From Chryseosolibacter sp964551035 (GTDB lineage: Bacteria; Bacteroidota; Bacteroidia; Cytophagales; Cyclobacteriaceae), in assembly GCA_964551035.1 (NCBI GenBank), contig CAZKBK010000022.1, forward strand, positions 16,030 through 80,029: DNA of 64,000 nt, read 5' to 3'. Positions 42,513 through 53,000 of the stretch are shown here, piece by piece; the first letter of the stretch is position 1, and every line of letters begins with the position of its first letter. The position numbers were made by a program, and so were the translations under genes. The notes under the pieces are model-generated. The model had not been told where the DNA came from. It was given only the letters and a program-made list of their open reading frames with translations, and searched no databases.

Positions 42513-44633
42513 GTGTACGATATTTTTTTTTATAAGCTAAAACGTAGGATAGGAATCCTTGTCGTCTCGTGTTTAGTATCCGGACTGGCAGATGCATATT
42601 CTTTTCAACAATCTAGTCAGGTTGATTCGTTGCAGGCTGTAATTCAGTCAACAAGTGACGAAAGAAAGTTCGATGCTCTTCTTAATTTGTTTGTTGCTTA
42701 TGCGCAAGCTAATGCGCCGGACAAAGCATTTAAAGCGCTGGATCAAGCAGATTATTTAGCGAAGGAATTGGGTGACACCTTACGGATTGTCAAGTCTGCA
42801 AGGCTTCGATGTCAATTGCTTAACCGCCAAGACAGGTCAAGGGAAGCGATCGAAGTCATCATCAATAGCCTTCCTATAGCTAAAAGGAACAATTTGAGGG
42901 ACGAATACAAGATCATCTTGAATAATCTGGCGTATGCATACACAGTCCAAGCCGACTATGACAGAGCCCTTGAAATTAATTTTAAGTCACTTGTCTTGAG
43001 GGAAGAGGATGGCGACAAAGCAGCAATTAGTGTCTCCTACAATAACATTGGATTTGTCTATTTCAAGCTGAAGAATTATAAGACTGCATTGGAATACTAT
43101 TCTCGGTCTCTGCAACTGAAGACTGAAACGAAGGATTCGTTTGATTTGGATAGACTCTACATAAACATCGGCCTTTGCCATAATCAGCTACAAGAGTTTA
43201 GCGAGAGTCAGGAAGCTTTTAGCAAGGCATTTAGAACCTGCGGTGACCAATGTACCGAACAGGTGATTCTTGAGGGTGAGTTCGGGATGGGAGTTTCAAG
43301 CTATTTTTTGGAAAAGTTTTCTAATGCCAAGCAGCACTTCAAAAAATCCTATGACATTGCACTGAAGGTCCGGAGTAAGAGATTCGAAGCGGAAAATCTA
43401 ATGTACTTGGCCCATATCCATGTCGCCGAAATGGATACTGATTCAGCACTGCTCGTCCTTGCGAAAGTTGAACGAATCGGGTTGGCCTACGGTTACAACG
43501 AATTGTTAATGTCGTCCTACAAGGAGTTCGCAAATCTCTTCAAAGCTAGCCAAAACTACGAACGGGCGTCGTTCTATCAATATAAGTACATTACGCTTAG
43601 AGATAGCATCATAAGTGGAGAGATTATTGACAGGATCACTCGCATCCAAACCCAATTCGCCCAGCGTGAAAACCTGGCCACCATTGCCGCCAAGGAAGAC
43701 ATCATCGAGCGCCAGCGCTCCCTGAGCATCGCCATCGTCATCATCGCCGTGCTGGCTGCGGCGCTGGTGTTCGTGCTCTACCGCGCCAACCGGGTGAAAA
43801 AGCGCGTGAACCTGGCGCTCTCCGACGCCAAGGCCATTATCGAAGACCAGAACCGTCAGCTCCTCAACTCCAACTACCACCTCAACCAGGAACTCCACGA
43901 CAAGAACGCGGAGTTGCAGCGCGCTAACGAGTCGCTGGTGCGGGTGAACGAGGAGCTCGACAACTTTATCTACAAGACCTCCCACGACATCCGCGGACCC
44001 CTGGCCTCCCTCAAGGGCATGTGCAACGTCGCCCTCATGGACGTGAAGGATGCCCTGGCCCTCAACTACCTCCAGAAGCTGGATATCACCGCCGAGAAGC
44101 TTAACACCATCCTCACGCGCCTGCTCATCGTCAACCAGATCAACAACTCCACGCTGGGCCACGAGCGCATCGACTTCCCCGGCATCGTCGCCGACGTGCT
44201 CATGCTGGAACGGAAGAAAGGCCTGCCCCCGCGCCTGAAGATACACCACCACATCGACGAGGGCATCGTCTTCCACTCCGACCGCCAGTTCGTACGCATC
44301 ATCCTGGAGAACCTCATCGACAACGCCATCAAGTTCTACAACGACTCCGAGCGGGTGGAGCCGTTCGTTAACATCTCGGTGGTGGAAGACAACGAACACG
44401 TGCGTGTCAAGGTGGTGGACAACGGCATCGGCGTCAGCGAAGTCCACCCCGACAAGATCTTCCAGATGTTCTCCCGCGCCTCCGAGCGCTCAGAAACGGG
44501 AGGGATCGGCCTCTACATCACCAAAACCGCCACGGAGAAGCTCGGCGGCAGCGTCAACCTCACCACCACGCCTGAAGGGTACACGGAATTCTACGTCATG
44601 CTCCCGCTGGAGAAGGCGCGGGTGATGGCGTGA
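42513..44633 (+). CDS. TPR sensor histidine kinase (intact)
   Basis: A 706-residue kinase with a GTG start. An N-terminal hydrophobic segment (about 12-28) leads to periplasmic TPR-like repeats with CGDQC (C243-C247). A transmembrane helix (about 408-428) and a long coiled coil follow, then HisKA with His491 in SHDIRGPL and a HATPase domain (N box ENLIDNAIKFYND, G1 box DNGIGV, GGIGLYI). It is the only member of the six-protein family with a complete kinase. Codon and base composition change sharply near 43640: the TPR half is AT-rich, the membrane and kinase half GC-rich, which suggests a chimera. No response regulator is adjacent. Confidence 0.92.
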   Translation: MYDIFFYKLKRRIGILVVSCLVSGLADAYSFQQSSQVDSLQAVIQSTSDERKFDALLNLFVAYAQANAPDKAFKALDQADYLAKELGDTLRIVKSARLRCQLLNRQDRSREAIEVIINSLPIAKRNNLRDEYKIILNNLAYAYTVQADYDRALEINFKSLVLREEDGDKAAISVSYNNIGFVYFKLKNYKTALEYYSRSLQLKTETKDSFDLDRLYINIGLCHNQLQEFSESQEAFSKAFRTCGDQCTEQVILEGEFGMGVSSYFLEKFSNAKQHFKKSYDIALKVRSKRFEAENLMYLAHIHVAEMDTDSALLVLAKVERIGLAYGYNELLMSSYKEFANLFKASQNYERASFYQYKYITLRDSIISGEIIDRITRIQTQFAQRENLATIAAKEDIIERQRSLSIAIVIIAVLAAALVFVLYRANRVKKRVNLALSDAKAIIEDQNRQLLNSNYHLNQELHDKNAELQRANESLVRVNEELDNFIYKTSHDIRGPLASLKGMCNVALMDVKDALALNYLQKLDITAEKLNTILTRLLIVNQINNSTLGHERIDFPGIVADVLMLERKKGLPPRLKIHHHIDEGIVFHSDRQFVRIILENLIDNAIKFYNDSERVEPFVNISVVEDNEHVRVKVVDNGIGVSEVHPDKIFQMFSRASERSETGGIGLYITKTATEKLGGSVNLTTTPEGYTEFYVMLPLEKARVMA

Positions 44634-44794
44634 ACGCGCGGCTGCGGGAGGGCGGCGCGGTAGCCAAATTCCCGGCCGGGTGCAAGTGCCTGGGAACGCA
44701 AGCCTTTGGACCATAGCCGAAGGCCAGGCGCAGGCGCCAGCGGCCCCCCTTGACAAACCAAACGGACCTTAATACCTTAACCTGACGGACAACG

Positions 44795-45628
44795 TTGCCC
44801 GGTAACATGGACTATCGGACCTATCATCCACATGCGGACCTGCGGACAATCGTAAAATGTTATTGGACGTTGGAGGTTCCGGAACAACCGGACACCCGGA
44901 GGCAACTCATCTTACCGGACGGATGCGTCGATATGTGTTTCATTCTCGGCGACGATGTCAAACGCTACACTTCCGGGGATGAATTTATCATCCAGCCAAG
45001 ACAAATGCTGCTTGGACAAATAACGGAGCAATTCTACATCGAGCCGGCAGGATACGTGAACACCTTCGCCATTCGCTTTTACCCTTACGGATTTGCTAAT
45101 TTCATCGGCCTGCCGCTCAACGAACTGGCCAACAAGGAAACGCCTTTGAAGGAATTATTTGGAGATGACGTAGCCGAGCCGTTGAGCCAGGAAATAATTC
45201 ACGCCAAAACGGTAAACGAACGCATCGCGATAATCGAAAGGTTTCTTTTTGCCAGGCTTAGCGACAAGGCGATCATCGACAACATTGTTAAATCAACAGT
45301 AGACGCGATGTTTCTCTCGAAGGGCGGCAAGCCCCTGAGCGCCATTCTGAAGGGCGACCTGCAAAAGCGAAGGCAACTCGAAAGAAATTTCAAAAAGCAA
45401 ATCGGTTTAAGTCCAAAGCAGTTGAGCAAGGTCATTCGCCTGCAGGCCACGCTGCAATTGTTGCTCAACCATACAACAACGACTTTAACCGACATCGCCT
45501 ACGAAAATGATTATTACGACCAACCGCACTTCATAAAAGACTTCAAGGCGTTCACAGGGATAACGCCAAAAGAATTTTTGGCCGACGATAAGATGGCGCT
45601 TTCTTCCCTTCTCTACAAAAAAAGCTGA
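44795..45628 (+). CDS. AraC-family transcriptional regulator
   Basis: A 277-residue regulator with an N-terminal cupin-like sensing domain of the DUF6597 type (PDGCVDMCFILGD, then GQITEQFYIEPAG near residue 75) and a C-terminal AraC helix-turn-helix pair (about 185-265; LERNFKKQIGLSPKQLSKVIRLQ and YDQPHFIKDFKAFTGITPKEF). Met5 (44807) is an alternative start. The VOC-family gene begins at the same base where this gene ends in the longest frame. Together they look like a small inserted module between the kinase and a decayed copy of the kinase's 3' end. Confidence 0.9.
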   Translation: MPGNMDYRTYHPHADLRTIVKCYWTLEVPEQPDTRRQLILPDGCVDMCFILGDDVKRYTSGDEFIIQPRQMLLGQITEQFYIEPAGYVNTFAIRFYPYGFANFIGLPLNELANKETPLKELFGDDVAEPLSQEIIHAKTVNERIAIIERFLFARLSDKAIIDNIVKSTVDAMFLSKGGKPLSAILKGDLQKRRQLERNFKKQIGLSPKQLSKVIRLQATLQLLLNHTTTTLTDIAYENDYYDQPHFIKDFKAFTGITPKEFLADDKMALSSLLYKKS

Positions 45629-45699
45629 TGTGTCGCATTTTTACAATTTTGCGATCTCCCAGGAGTTTAGCTTGCATTGCATTTAAAATCAACTCAGGC

Positions 45700-46197
45700 A
45701 TGACCGCCAGAAAAATACTTTTTGTTGCGGCAATTTCGGGTTTCTGTTTTGCTTCCTGCACGGACGCCGGCAGGCGAAATCCGGAAGTTCCGGCTACGGA
45801 TCCATTAACAAAAACCAGATCAATGGACATGAAAAGTTATATCTCCATCTTTGAAATTCCCGCCAGTGAAATTTCAAGAGCAATCAATTTCTACCAGGCA
45901 ATTTTGGACATAGAAATTGAAGAAATGAAAATGCCCGGAATGCAAACGGGTATTTTTCCCTATGAAGGACAAATGGCGCCAGGTGTGATACTCCAGGCGG
46001 AAGGGTATAAGCCTTCGTCAGACGGTGTAACCCTGTATTTGAATGGCGGAGACGACCTTCAGGTTATTCTTGACAAAGTAGCGCAGCACGGCGGAAAAAT
46101 CGTTACGCCAAAAACACCACACGCAGACGGAAGTGGATACTTTGCCATTTTTCTTGACTCCGAAGGGAACAGAATGGGACTCAGTTCGCCAAACTGA
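45700..46197 (+). CDS. VOC (glyoxalase/bleomycin resistance-like) family protein with lipoprotein-type signal
   Basis: A 165-residue product from the ATG at 45700, with a lipoprotein-like signal (ARKILFVAAISGFCFASC). The VOC domain follows (about 48-165): YISIFEIPASEISRAINFYQAIL at the front and GSGYFAIFLDSEGNRMGL at the end. These are the two beta-alpha-beta-beta-beta halves of a typical small VOC protein. A second Met (MDMKSYISI, 45824) could start a cytosolic form; which start is used is open. The substrate is unknown. The gene follows the AraC regulator closely. Confidence 0.8.
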   Translation: MTARKILFVAAISGFCFASCTDAGRRNPEVPATDPLTKTRSMDMKSYISIFEIPASEISRAINFYQAILDIEIEEMKMPGMQTGIFPYEGQMAPGVILQAEGYKPSSDGVTLYLNGGDDLQVILDKVAQHGGKIVTPKTPHADGSGYFAIFLDSEGNRMGLSSPN

Positions 46198-46491
46198 GAG
46201 AACGCGCACGCATAACCTTTTCGCGTCAGACGAGGTACCTCCGAAGGCTACACGGAAATTCTACGTCGTGCTCCTAGTGAGGTATTCAAAAACTCAAATA
46301 TTCATAAGATTCAGCAGACGCGTGCGGCCCGTCCCGTCCCAACGCGCGGCTAACCGAAATTTCGTTCCGGCCGATAGCCAAAGGCCAGGGCCAACAGCTC
46401 CCCGAGGAGACATCCTGCGGCGATATAGCGGTATAATGGCCCTTTTGGATTTTAATGCGTTATGTTATCGAAGCCCGGAATTGAATTGTCT
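46198..46491. other. Intergenic region with kinase remnant
   Basis: Apart from the kinase remnant described separately, no gene is found between the VOC protein and the small lipoprotein. Confidence 0.5.
46225..46395 (+). pseudogene. Decayed copy of the 3' end and downstream flank of the TPR kinase gene
   Basis: 46240-46274 (CCGAAGGCTACACGGAAATT onward) matches the end of the kinase gene at 44571-44605 with a one-base insertion and few changes. 46341-46351 repeats AACGCGCGGCT of 44633-44643, and 46369-46390 repeats the GATAGCCAAAGGCCAGGG flank seen near 44710. The order is conserved, so this is a remnant of a duplicated kinase end. Confidence 0.55.
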
Positions 46492-46962
46492 CTATTGCCG
46501 CATCATTCTCACTTTGTATTCTCCGATTCCTGCAATCCTTCCGCCAACGCGGGCGTCGAAGGGAAAGCTGATTGTTAGGGTCACCTCATTCAAATCCTCG
46601 ATCGTAAACGCCTGCACAGGCGAGACGTTCGACAGAAGTATTCTGGTCACGGAGCCAGCGCTTTCCCACGACCATGTACTGCTTGTGCTGGTGAAGAAGA
46701 ATTCAGGTGCGCCCGATGCTGAAAACGCGCCGGGCTGAAAATTTCCTGTGACACTAAAAGTGAGTGTAAGGTCCTCAAGGGTACCATCAGCCCCTGTGAC
46801 CGGCGAGGATAATATTTCAGCCTCGCCCCAGGTTACCGATATTTGTTTTGCCGCTTGTTGCTGCTGAGAAAGCGGCGTAGGGTCATCTTTTTTGCAGTTG
46901 AGCAACACAACGCTTGATATGGCCAGCAAGGTGATGCCGGCGAATACTTTAATGTATTTCAT
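46492..46962 (-). CDS. Small beta-rich lipoprotein
   Basis: A 156-residue protein with a lipoprotein signal (MKYIKVFAGITLLAISSVVLLNC, lipobox Cys23), a KKDDPTP spacer typical of exported Bacteroidota lipoproteins, and a beta-rich Ser/Thr domain. No named family is recognised. It follows the giant surface protein gene by 55 bases on the same strand and may be co-transcribed with it, which would suggest an accessory role at the cell surface. Confidence 0.75.
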   Translation of the reverse strand: MKYIKVFAGITLLAISSVVLLNCKKDDPTPLSQQQQAAKQISVTWGEAEILSSPVTGADGTLEDLTLTFSVTGNFQPGAFSASGAPEFFFTSTSSTWSWESAGSVTRILLSNVSPVQAFTIEDLNEVTLTISFPFDARVGGRIAGIGEYKVRMMRQ

Positions 46963-47017
46963 TTGTAGATTATTTTTTATTTACAGATTGCTTTTGGAAA
47001 ATCAACGCAAGCCCGGT

Positions 47018-50000
47018 TTACTGTTTCACAAGCTTAACGGTATACAATTGGTGGCCCATTGCCACCCGAACCAGCGAAACACCGACAGGTACGTTTCCAA
47101 TATCGATGATTTCAATCAACGCTGCATGCTCCTTCATGACATTCTCAGCGATCATCTCCTTGCCGGAGACGTCAACGATGCTGATCTTCACCATGCCATG
47201 ATAAGCGTTTACGATCTTAATGGTTACCGCCTTTATGGCCGGCAGTGGATAGAGGTTCATCCCCGTATTTGATCCGGTTTCAGCGGAGAGGATGATATCA
47301 ATGCCGATCTGGAAATCGGTTGATCCGATCATTCCGCCTTGTCCGTCGGAAACGGTGAAGGTGAATTTGTCTGCCGCGCTGTTAAGGCCATCATGATCGT
47401 AGCTGATCCTGTTTTCGTCGATGTCTGCCTGGGTGAATGTTCCGTTCGGGGCAAGCGCCGTTTCATTTTTTAACAGTGCACCATGCGTGGGAAGTGCAAC
47501 AACCGTAAACAGGAGATCTGTTGCGGGGTTGTCCTCATCGGTCACATGAAGCATTGCATTGTTTATTGCTGTTTTCTCGCCCTGCAAGGCAGTCAATCCT
47601 GTATTCACCGCAAGCAGCGGCGCCTGGTTTGTCACCGGGGTTGCCGTTACGGTTATAGCGAACGTTTCGCTGTCCGTAAGCTCGCCGTCAGTGACCGTGA
47701 TGATGATATCATGCGTGCCGACATGCGATTCATCCGGCGTCCAGCTGAATTGACCGGAAGTGGCATTCAAGGTCATGCCTTTTGCTGACGAAGTTGGATC
47801 GATACTGAAGGTGAGTGTTTCCGAATCTTCGTCGCTTGCGGCAACCGAAAACGCCAGTGTCGCATTTGCCTCAACGGACTGGTTTCCGATGGTTTCCAGT
47901 ATGGGCGCATCATTCACTTCGTTGGCTTGATTCACCGTTATGGTGAAGGTTTCGTTGTCGGTAAGCTCACCGTCACTGACCGTTATGGTGACATCATGCG
48001 TGCCGGGATGGGATTCATCCGGCGTCCAGCTGAATTGACCGGAAGTGGCATTCAAGGTCATGCCTTNNNNNNNNNNNNNNNNNNNNNNNNNNNNNNNNNN
48101 NNNNNNNNNNNNNNNNNNNNNNNNNNNNNNNNNNNNNNNNNNNNNNNNNNNNNNNNNNNNNNNNNNAATCTTCGTCGCTTGCGGCAACCGAAAACGCCAG
48201 TGTCGCATTTGCCTCAACGGATTCGTTGCCGATGGTTGTGACTACAGGTGCATCGTTCACGGCATTCACCGTGATGGTGAACGTTTCATTGTCGGTTAAC
48301 GCACCATCACTTACAGTAATGGTAACATCATGCGTGCCTGCCTGGTCTTGCGTGGGTGTCCAGCTAAAATTGCCAGATGGGGTTAAGGTCATGCCTTTAC
48401 CCGATGAAGTTTCATCCAGGCTGAACGTAAGTGTTTCCGAATCCACGTCCGTTGCGGAGGCTGTGAATGAAAGTGATTCGTCTTCGGTTGCTTCCTGACT
48501 ACCAATCGCGAGGAGGGGCGGATCGTTCACGGCATTCACCGTGATGGTGAACGTTTCGTTGTCGGTTAACGCACCATCACTTACAGTAATGGTAACATCA
48601 TGCGTGCCTGCCTGGTCTTGCGTGGGTGTCCAGCTAAAATTGCCAGATGGGGTTAAGGTCATGCCTTTACCCGATGAAGTTTCATCCAGGCTGAACGTAA
48701 GTGTTTCCGAATCCACATCCGTGGCGGACGCCGTGAATGAAAGCGCTTCGTCTTCATCCACCTCTTTATTTCCAATGACGTCCGGTACGGGCGCGTCGTT
48801 CACAGCGCTCACGGTAATAGTGAGGGTTTCGCTGTCTTGCGATGTGCCGTCGCTCACGGTGATCGTTAGTGTATGAACGCCTGTTTGCGCTTGTGTGGGC
48901 GTCCAACTGAACGCACCTGTGGCGTCTATGCTCATGCCTTTTTCCAGCGAAGCGGCGTCGAGAGTGTACGTGAGCGTACCCTCGCCGGTGTAGGTCACCG
49001 CTTCGGTGAACGACAACTCCATGTCTTCGTCCACGGATTTATCTCCCGTGTAGGTGATGACCAGCGAGCAGTCCTGCGTATCGCCGGAGATGGTCCAGCC
49101 GTAGCCGGGCGTTGGGGAAGCATCTGTAGCGGCTGTGAGCAAGGTGCGGGCTTCGCTATCGCAGTAGGTGAGGCTGCCTGCGCCCAAGGTGATATTCGTG
49201 GGGATCTTTGTTTCGCCCTCGTCCAGCGTGGCCCATCCGGCCAGTGTGGCTTCGTAGTTTTGGCGGCTCAGGCCGGAGGCCTCGAACATACCCGTCATAT
49301 TGGTCACGTTGCTGACGTCCCACCCGCCCAGGTCTTGGTGGAACCCTGATGCATAAAGGAACATATACTGCATGTTGGTAACGTTGCTTACATCCCAGTG
49401 CCCAATATCCTGGTTGAATACGGATTGACTGTTACATTCGCAACCAAACATAAAGCTCATGTTGGTCACGTCGTCCAGATCGGGCGCATCCGTGGCATTG
49501 TAAGCCATGTTTGGCGCGCTGGAAAAAGCGTCGGACATATCTTTCCAGTCAATGTCGCCCCACTGCTCGATGCTGCGGAGATATTCATTTTGACCCGATG
49601 CAAAAGCCGGGAAGAGGCCGTAGATTTTCACCGTGTAAACACCCGGCTGGCTGTATTCGTGGCGAGCCACACCACCATTACTCATTACCCAATCCGAATT
49701 GTACACCGAATTGCCCGGCCCCGGGCTATCGGGATCGCCCCAGTCCACCAGGAAGCTGTATCCGTCGGTATAACCCTCATCCATGCCAATCTCGATATAA
49801 TTTCCACCACTTTGGTTGGGGAAATCCTCATAGGTCTGCCAGGTGGTAACGAAAGGCTCGCCCGTATACACAAACACCTGCTGCTCCTGTGTGGGGTCTT
49901 CGGTTTCCGCATTGCCATCGTCATACGTCCAGGTGACGGTGACGGGCGATGTGATGGGGAATACCACATCAGCGGTAGCCGTGACCGTGCCGTCGCAGCC

Positions 50001-53000
50001 AGTGGCCGTAGCGGGCGCGGGGTTGACAGGCCCTGTGAGGCTGATGATGGCCGGCAACTCCTCCACATCGAACACAACGCCATCGCCCAGCGGGCCGTCG
50101 ACGCCAATCGTCCAGCCGTAGCCGGGCGTAGGGGTAGCATCCGTGGCGGCAGTGAGCAGGTCATGGGCGGTGACGTCGCAGTAGGTGAGACCGTTTGCGC
50201 CCAGGGCAATGCCCGTGGGGATTTGTATTTCTCCCTCATCCAGCGTGGCCCAGCCGGCCAGGGTGGCGTCGTAGTTGGCAACGGAGAGGCCGCTATTATC
50301 CAGCATGTCTTCCATACCATTAGGGAAATCCCCATCCGGATCGTACACTATGGCGCTGATGTCCCAGGCGCCGAGATTTTGGTTGAAGGCTTCGGCATCT
50401 TCGAACATACTCTCCATATTCGTTACGTGGCTTACGTCCCAGTTGCGGATGTCGCCGTTGAACTGGTCAGCGGCGGCGAACATTCCGCTCATGCCCATCA
50501 CCTGGCTCAGGTCGGGCGCATCGGTGGCGTTGTAGGCGGCCAGACCGCTGGCGTTGTAGAACATGTTGTTCATACTTTTCCACTCGATATCGCCCCACTG
50601 CTCAATGCTGATTATCCCTTCACCGGAATCATTACCAAAATAACCCTGAGGAAATACCCCGCTGATTCTCACGGTGTACACGCCCGGCTGGGCATAGATG
50701 TGATAAGGATAATGCCAGCCCTCGTCTTCATTAATCTTTTGCTGCATTAACTCCACAAGCCGCTCATTGTTGTAGCGGTCGCCGCTGCCATCGCCCCAGT
50801 CCACCTCGAAATCGTACTCGAAATCAGAGGAGCCGTCCGGGTTTACGGCCACGCCGATATCCATCACATTATCCCCGAGGTCCTGAATGGAATATGTCTG
50901 CACGGTAACGATGAAGGGCCTGCCGGCAAAGTCGGAGGTGGTGGCGTTGCAGTCATCGTCTATGCCGTTGCCGGTGATCTCCGTAGCTGCCGGGTTTACG
51001 TTTATATCGGTGTCATCGCAGTCGCCCAACGTCCAGTCGCCCAGGCCGGCCACATAGCCCACCGGTTGGCTGCAAGCCCACCGCTCCACCGCATAGCCGT
51101 CTCCATCGGCATCGGCATACCAGGCAGTGGCTGCCCCGATATTAGCATCGGTGTCATCGCAGTCGCAAATCACTACATCACCGTCAAAATCGGGATAGAA
51201 TTTTACGTTTTTAAAATCTATATCCTGCCATTCATCATCCGCAGTGCTCCATATATTGACGGACATGATGTAATTCCAGTAGGCGCCAATGCCCCCGGCA
51301 TGCGTGAGCTTTAGCGCCTGCCCGTCCACGTACATGATGTAGTCTTCTACTACTTCCTCCTGGCCATCTTCGCCGCTAAATGGCGTATTATTGCTCAGGT
51401 CGGTTCTGTGCAGGCGGAGGATGCTGTTCCCTCCATTGGCGTCAGAGTTACGATATACCATATTATTGGCCGTGTAGGTGACGTAGGGCTGGCAGACATC
51501 TTCCGCCCCCTCAGAGGAGGAGGTACCGAGCGTGTTGGGGTCGCAGTCGTTGTCCAGGCCGTCGTCGAGGATTTCGGTGGCGCCGGGGTTTATGGCTGCG
51601 CCGGTGGCGGGATCGTCATCGCAGTCGTCAAAGCCGAGGAACCCGGTATATGCTGAAGCCGGGTCGGAGTAGTAAGTCCCGCCGTCATTGATCGGGCCGC
51701 AGTTTTGACCCACCTCTGCCATGTAGCCGTCTTCATCAGCGTCGGCGTACCAGGTGAGCGTTTCGTAGGCCGCGCCGTTATCATCGTCGCAGTCGCCTGC
51801 GGTTTTGCCTGTCATGTCAAAGTCTGTGACATAGCCTTCGCCCGGGCTTTCACAGGCGGTTTGCACGAGTACATGGCCGTCATTGTCGGTGTCTTTGTAC
51901 CAGGTCTCCGCAAGGCCCCGGTCATCGGCGCCGTAGCGCCAGTTGGAGGCAGCGCCGGTGAGGGTGAAGCCCGTTAGGGTACCAGTGTGCCCATTGGCGG
52001 TAGCGTCGGCGAGCGTGGTGATGGCGGTATTGTCCACGCCGTCATTTCCCTGGTTGAATTTGTAATAGGCCACCAGGCCGGTTTCCGTGCCGGTGATTTC
52101 GCAATCTTTGGCCGCGGCAATGTCTTCGGCAGAGCGGGCCACGTTCCAGATGCGAACCTCGTCCATGCTGCCTTTGAACTGCCGACCGGCTGCTTCTTCG
52201 TTATCGCCAAGCCATACGGCTTTGTCATCTGTGGCTATGCTGCCCGTGGCAGGCGTAGTGGCATCCAGCACACCATCTATGTAGAGTTTTATATTGGCGC
52301 CATCGTAGGTGCCGGCTATGTGGTGCCAGTTCCCGTCATTTACACTGACAGTAGAGATTACATTCTTGCCGATCCCATCCAGCGTAAACCGCACAAAGTT
52401 TGTGTTCTGGCTGCGGCTAAGCCTCCAGGTATGGTCTCCTTTGGCAACAAAAAATTGCCAGTCCTTATCAAAAACTTCCACTTTGAACCATCCCTCTACT
52501 GTCATGGCAGTGGTGAAGTCAAAAGCGCTTTCATTGGGTAAAACGACATAGCCGCTGCCGTCGAAGTGCAGGCTGTTGGCCAGTTTGTCGGCGGTGGCGG
52601 GGTCGCAGTCGTCGTCGATGTCGTTGTTCATGATCTCGGTAGCGTCGGGGTTTACAGTTGCCCCTGTGGCGGGATCATCGTTGCAGTCGTCAAAGCCTTC
52701 AAATTCAGCATAGTTATTCTCCGGGTCGGTGTAGTAATACTCCTCCGTGCCGGGCGCACCGCAGCTTTCGCCGACTTCCGTCATGTAGCCGTCGCCATCC
52801 GCATCGGCATACCACATCAGCGTTTCGTGGGCATCGGGGTTGGTGTCGTCGCAGTCGCCAATGGCTATGAAGTTGGGGATGCTACTCGTGCTGGAATAAT
52901 AGGTTCCTTCCTCATCGGGTGCACCGCAGCTTTGGCCTGCTTCCACGGCATAGCCGTCTCCATCTACATCCGCGTACCACATCAGTACCTCATGGGTAGT

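Noticed and set aside
48015..48217. Two separate giant genes (47018-48217 and 48015-54389) instead of one
   Set aside because: Their apparent ends lie in and just past the N gap. The repeat continues in matching frame on both sides once the N are removed, so it is one gene.
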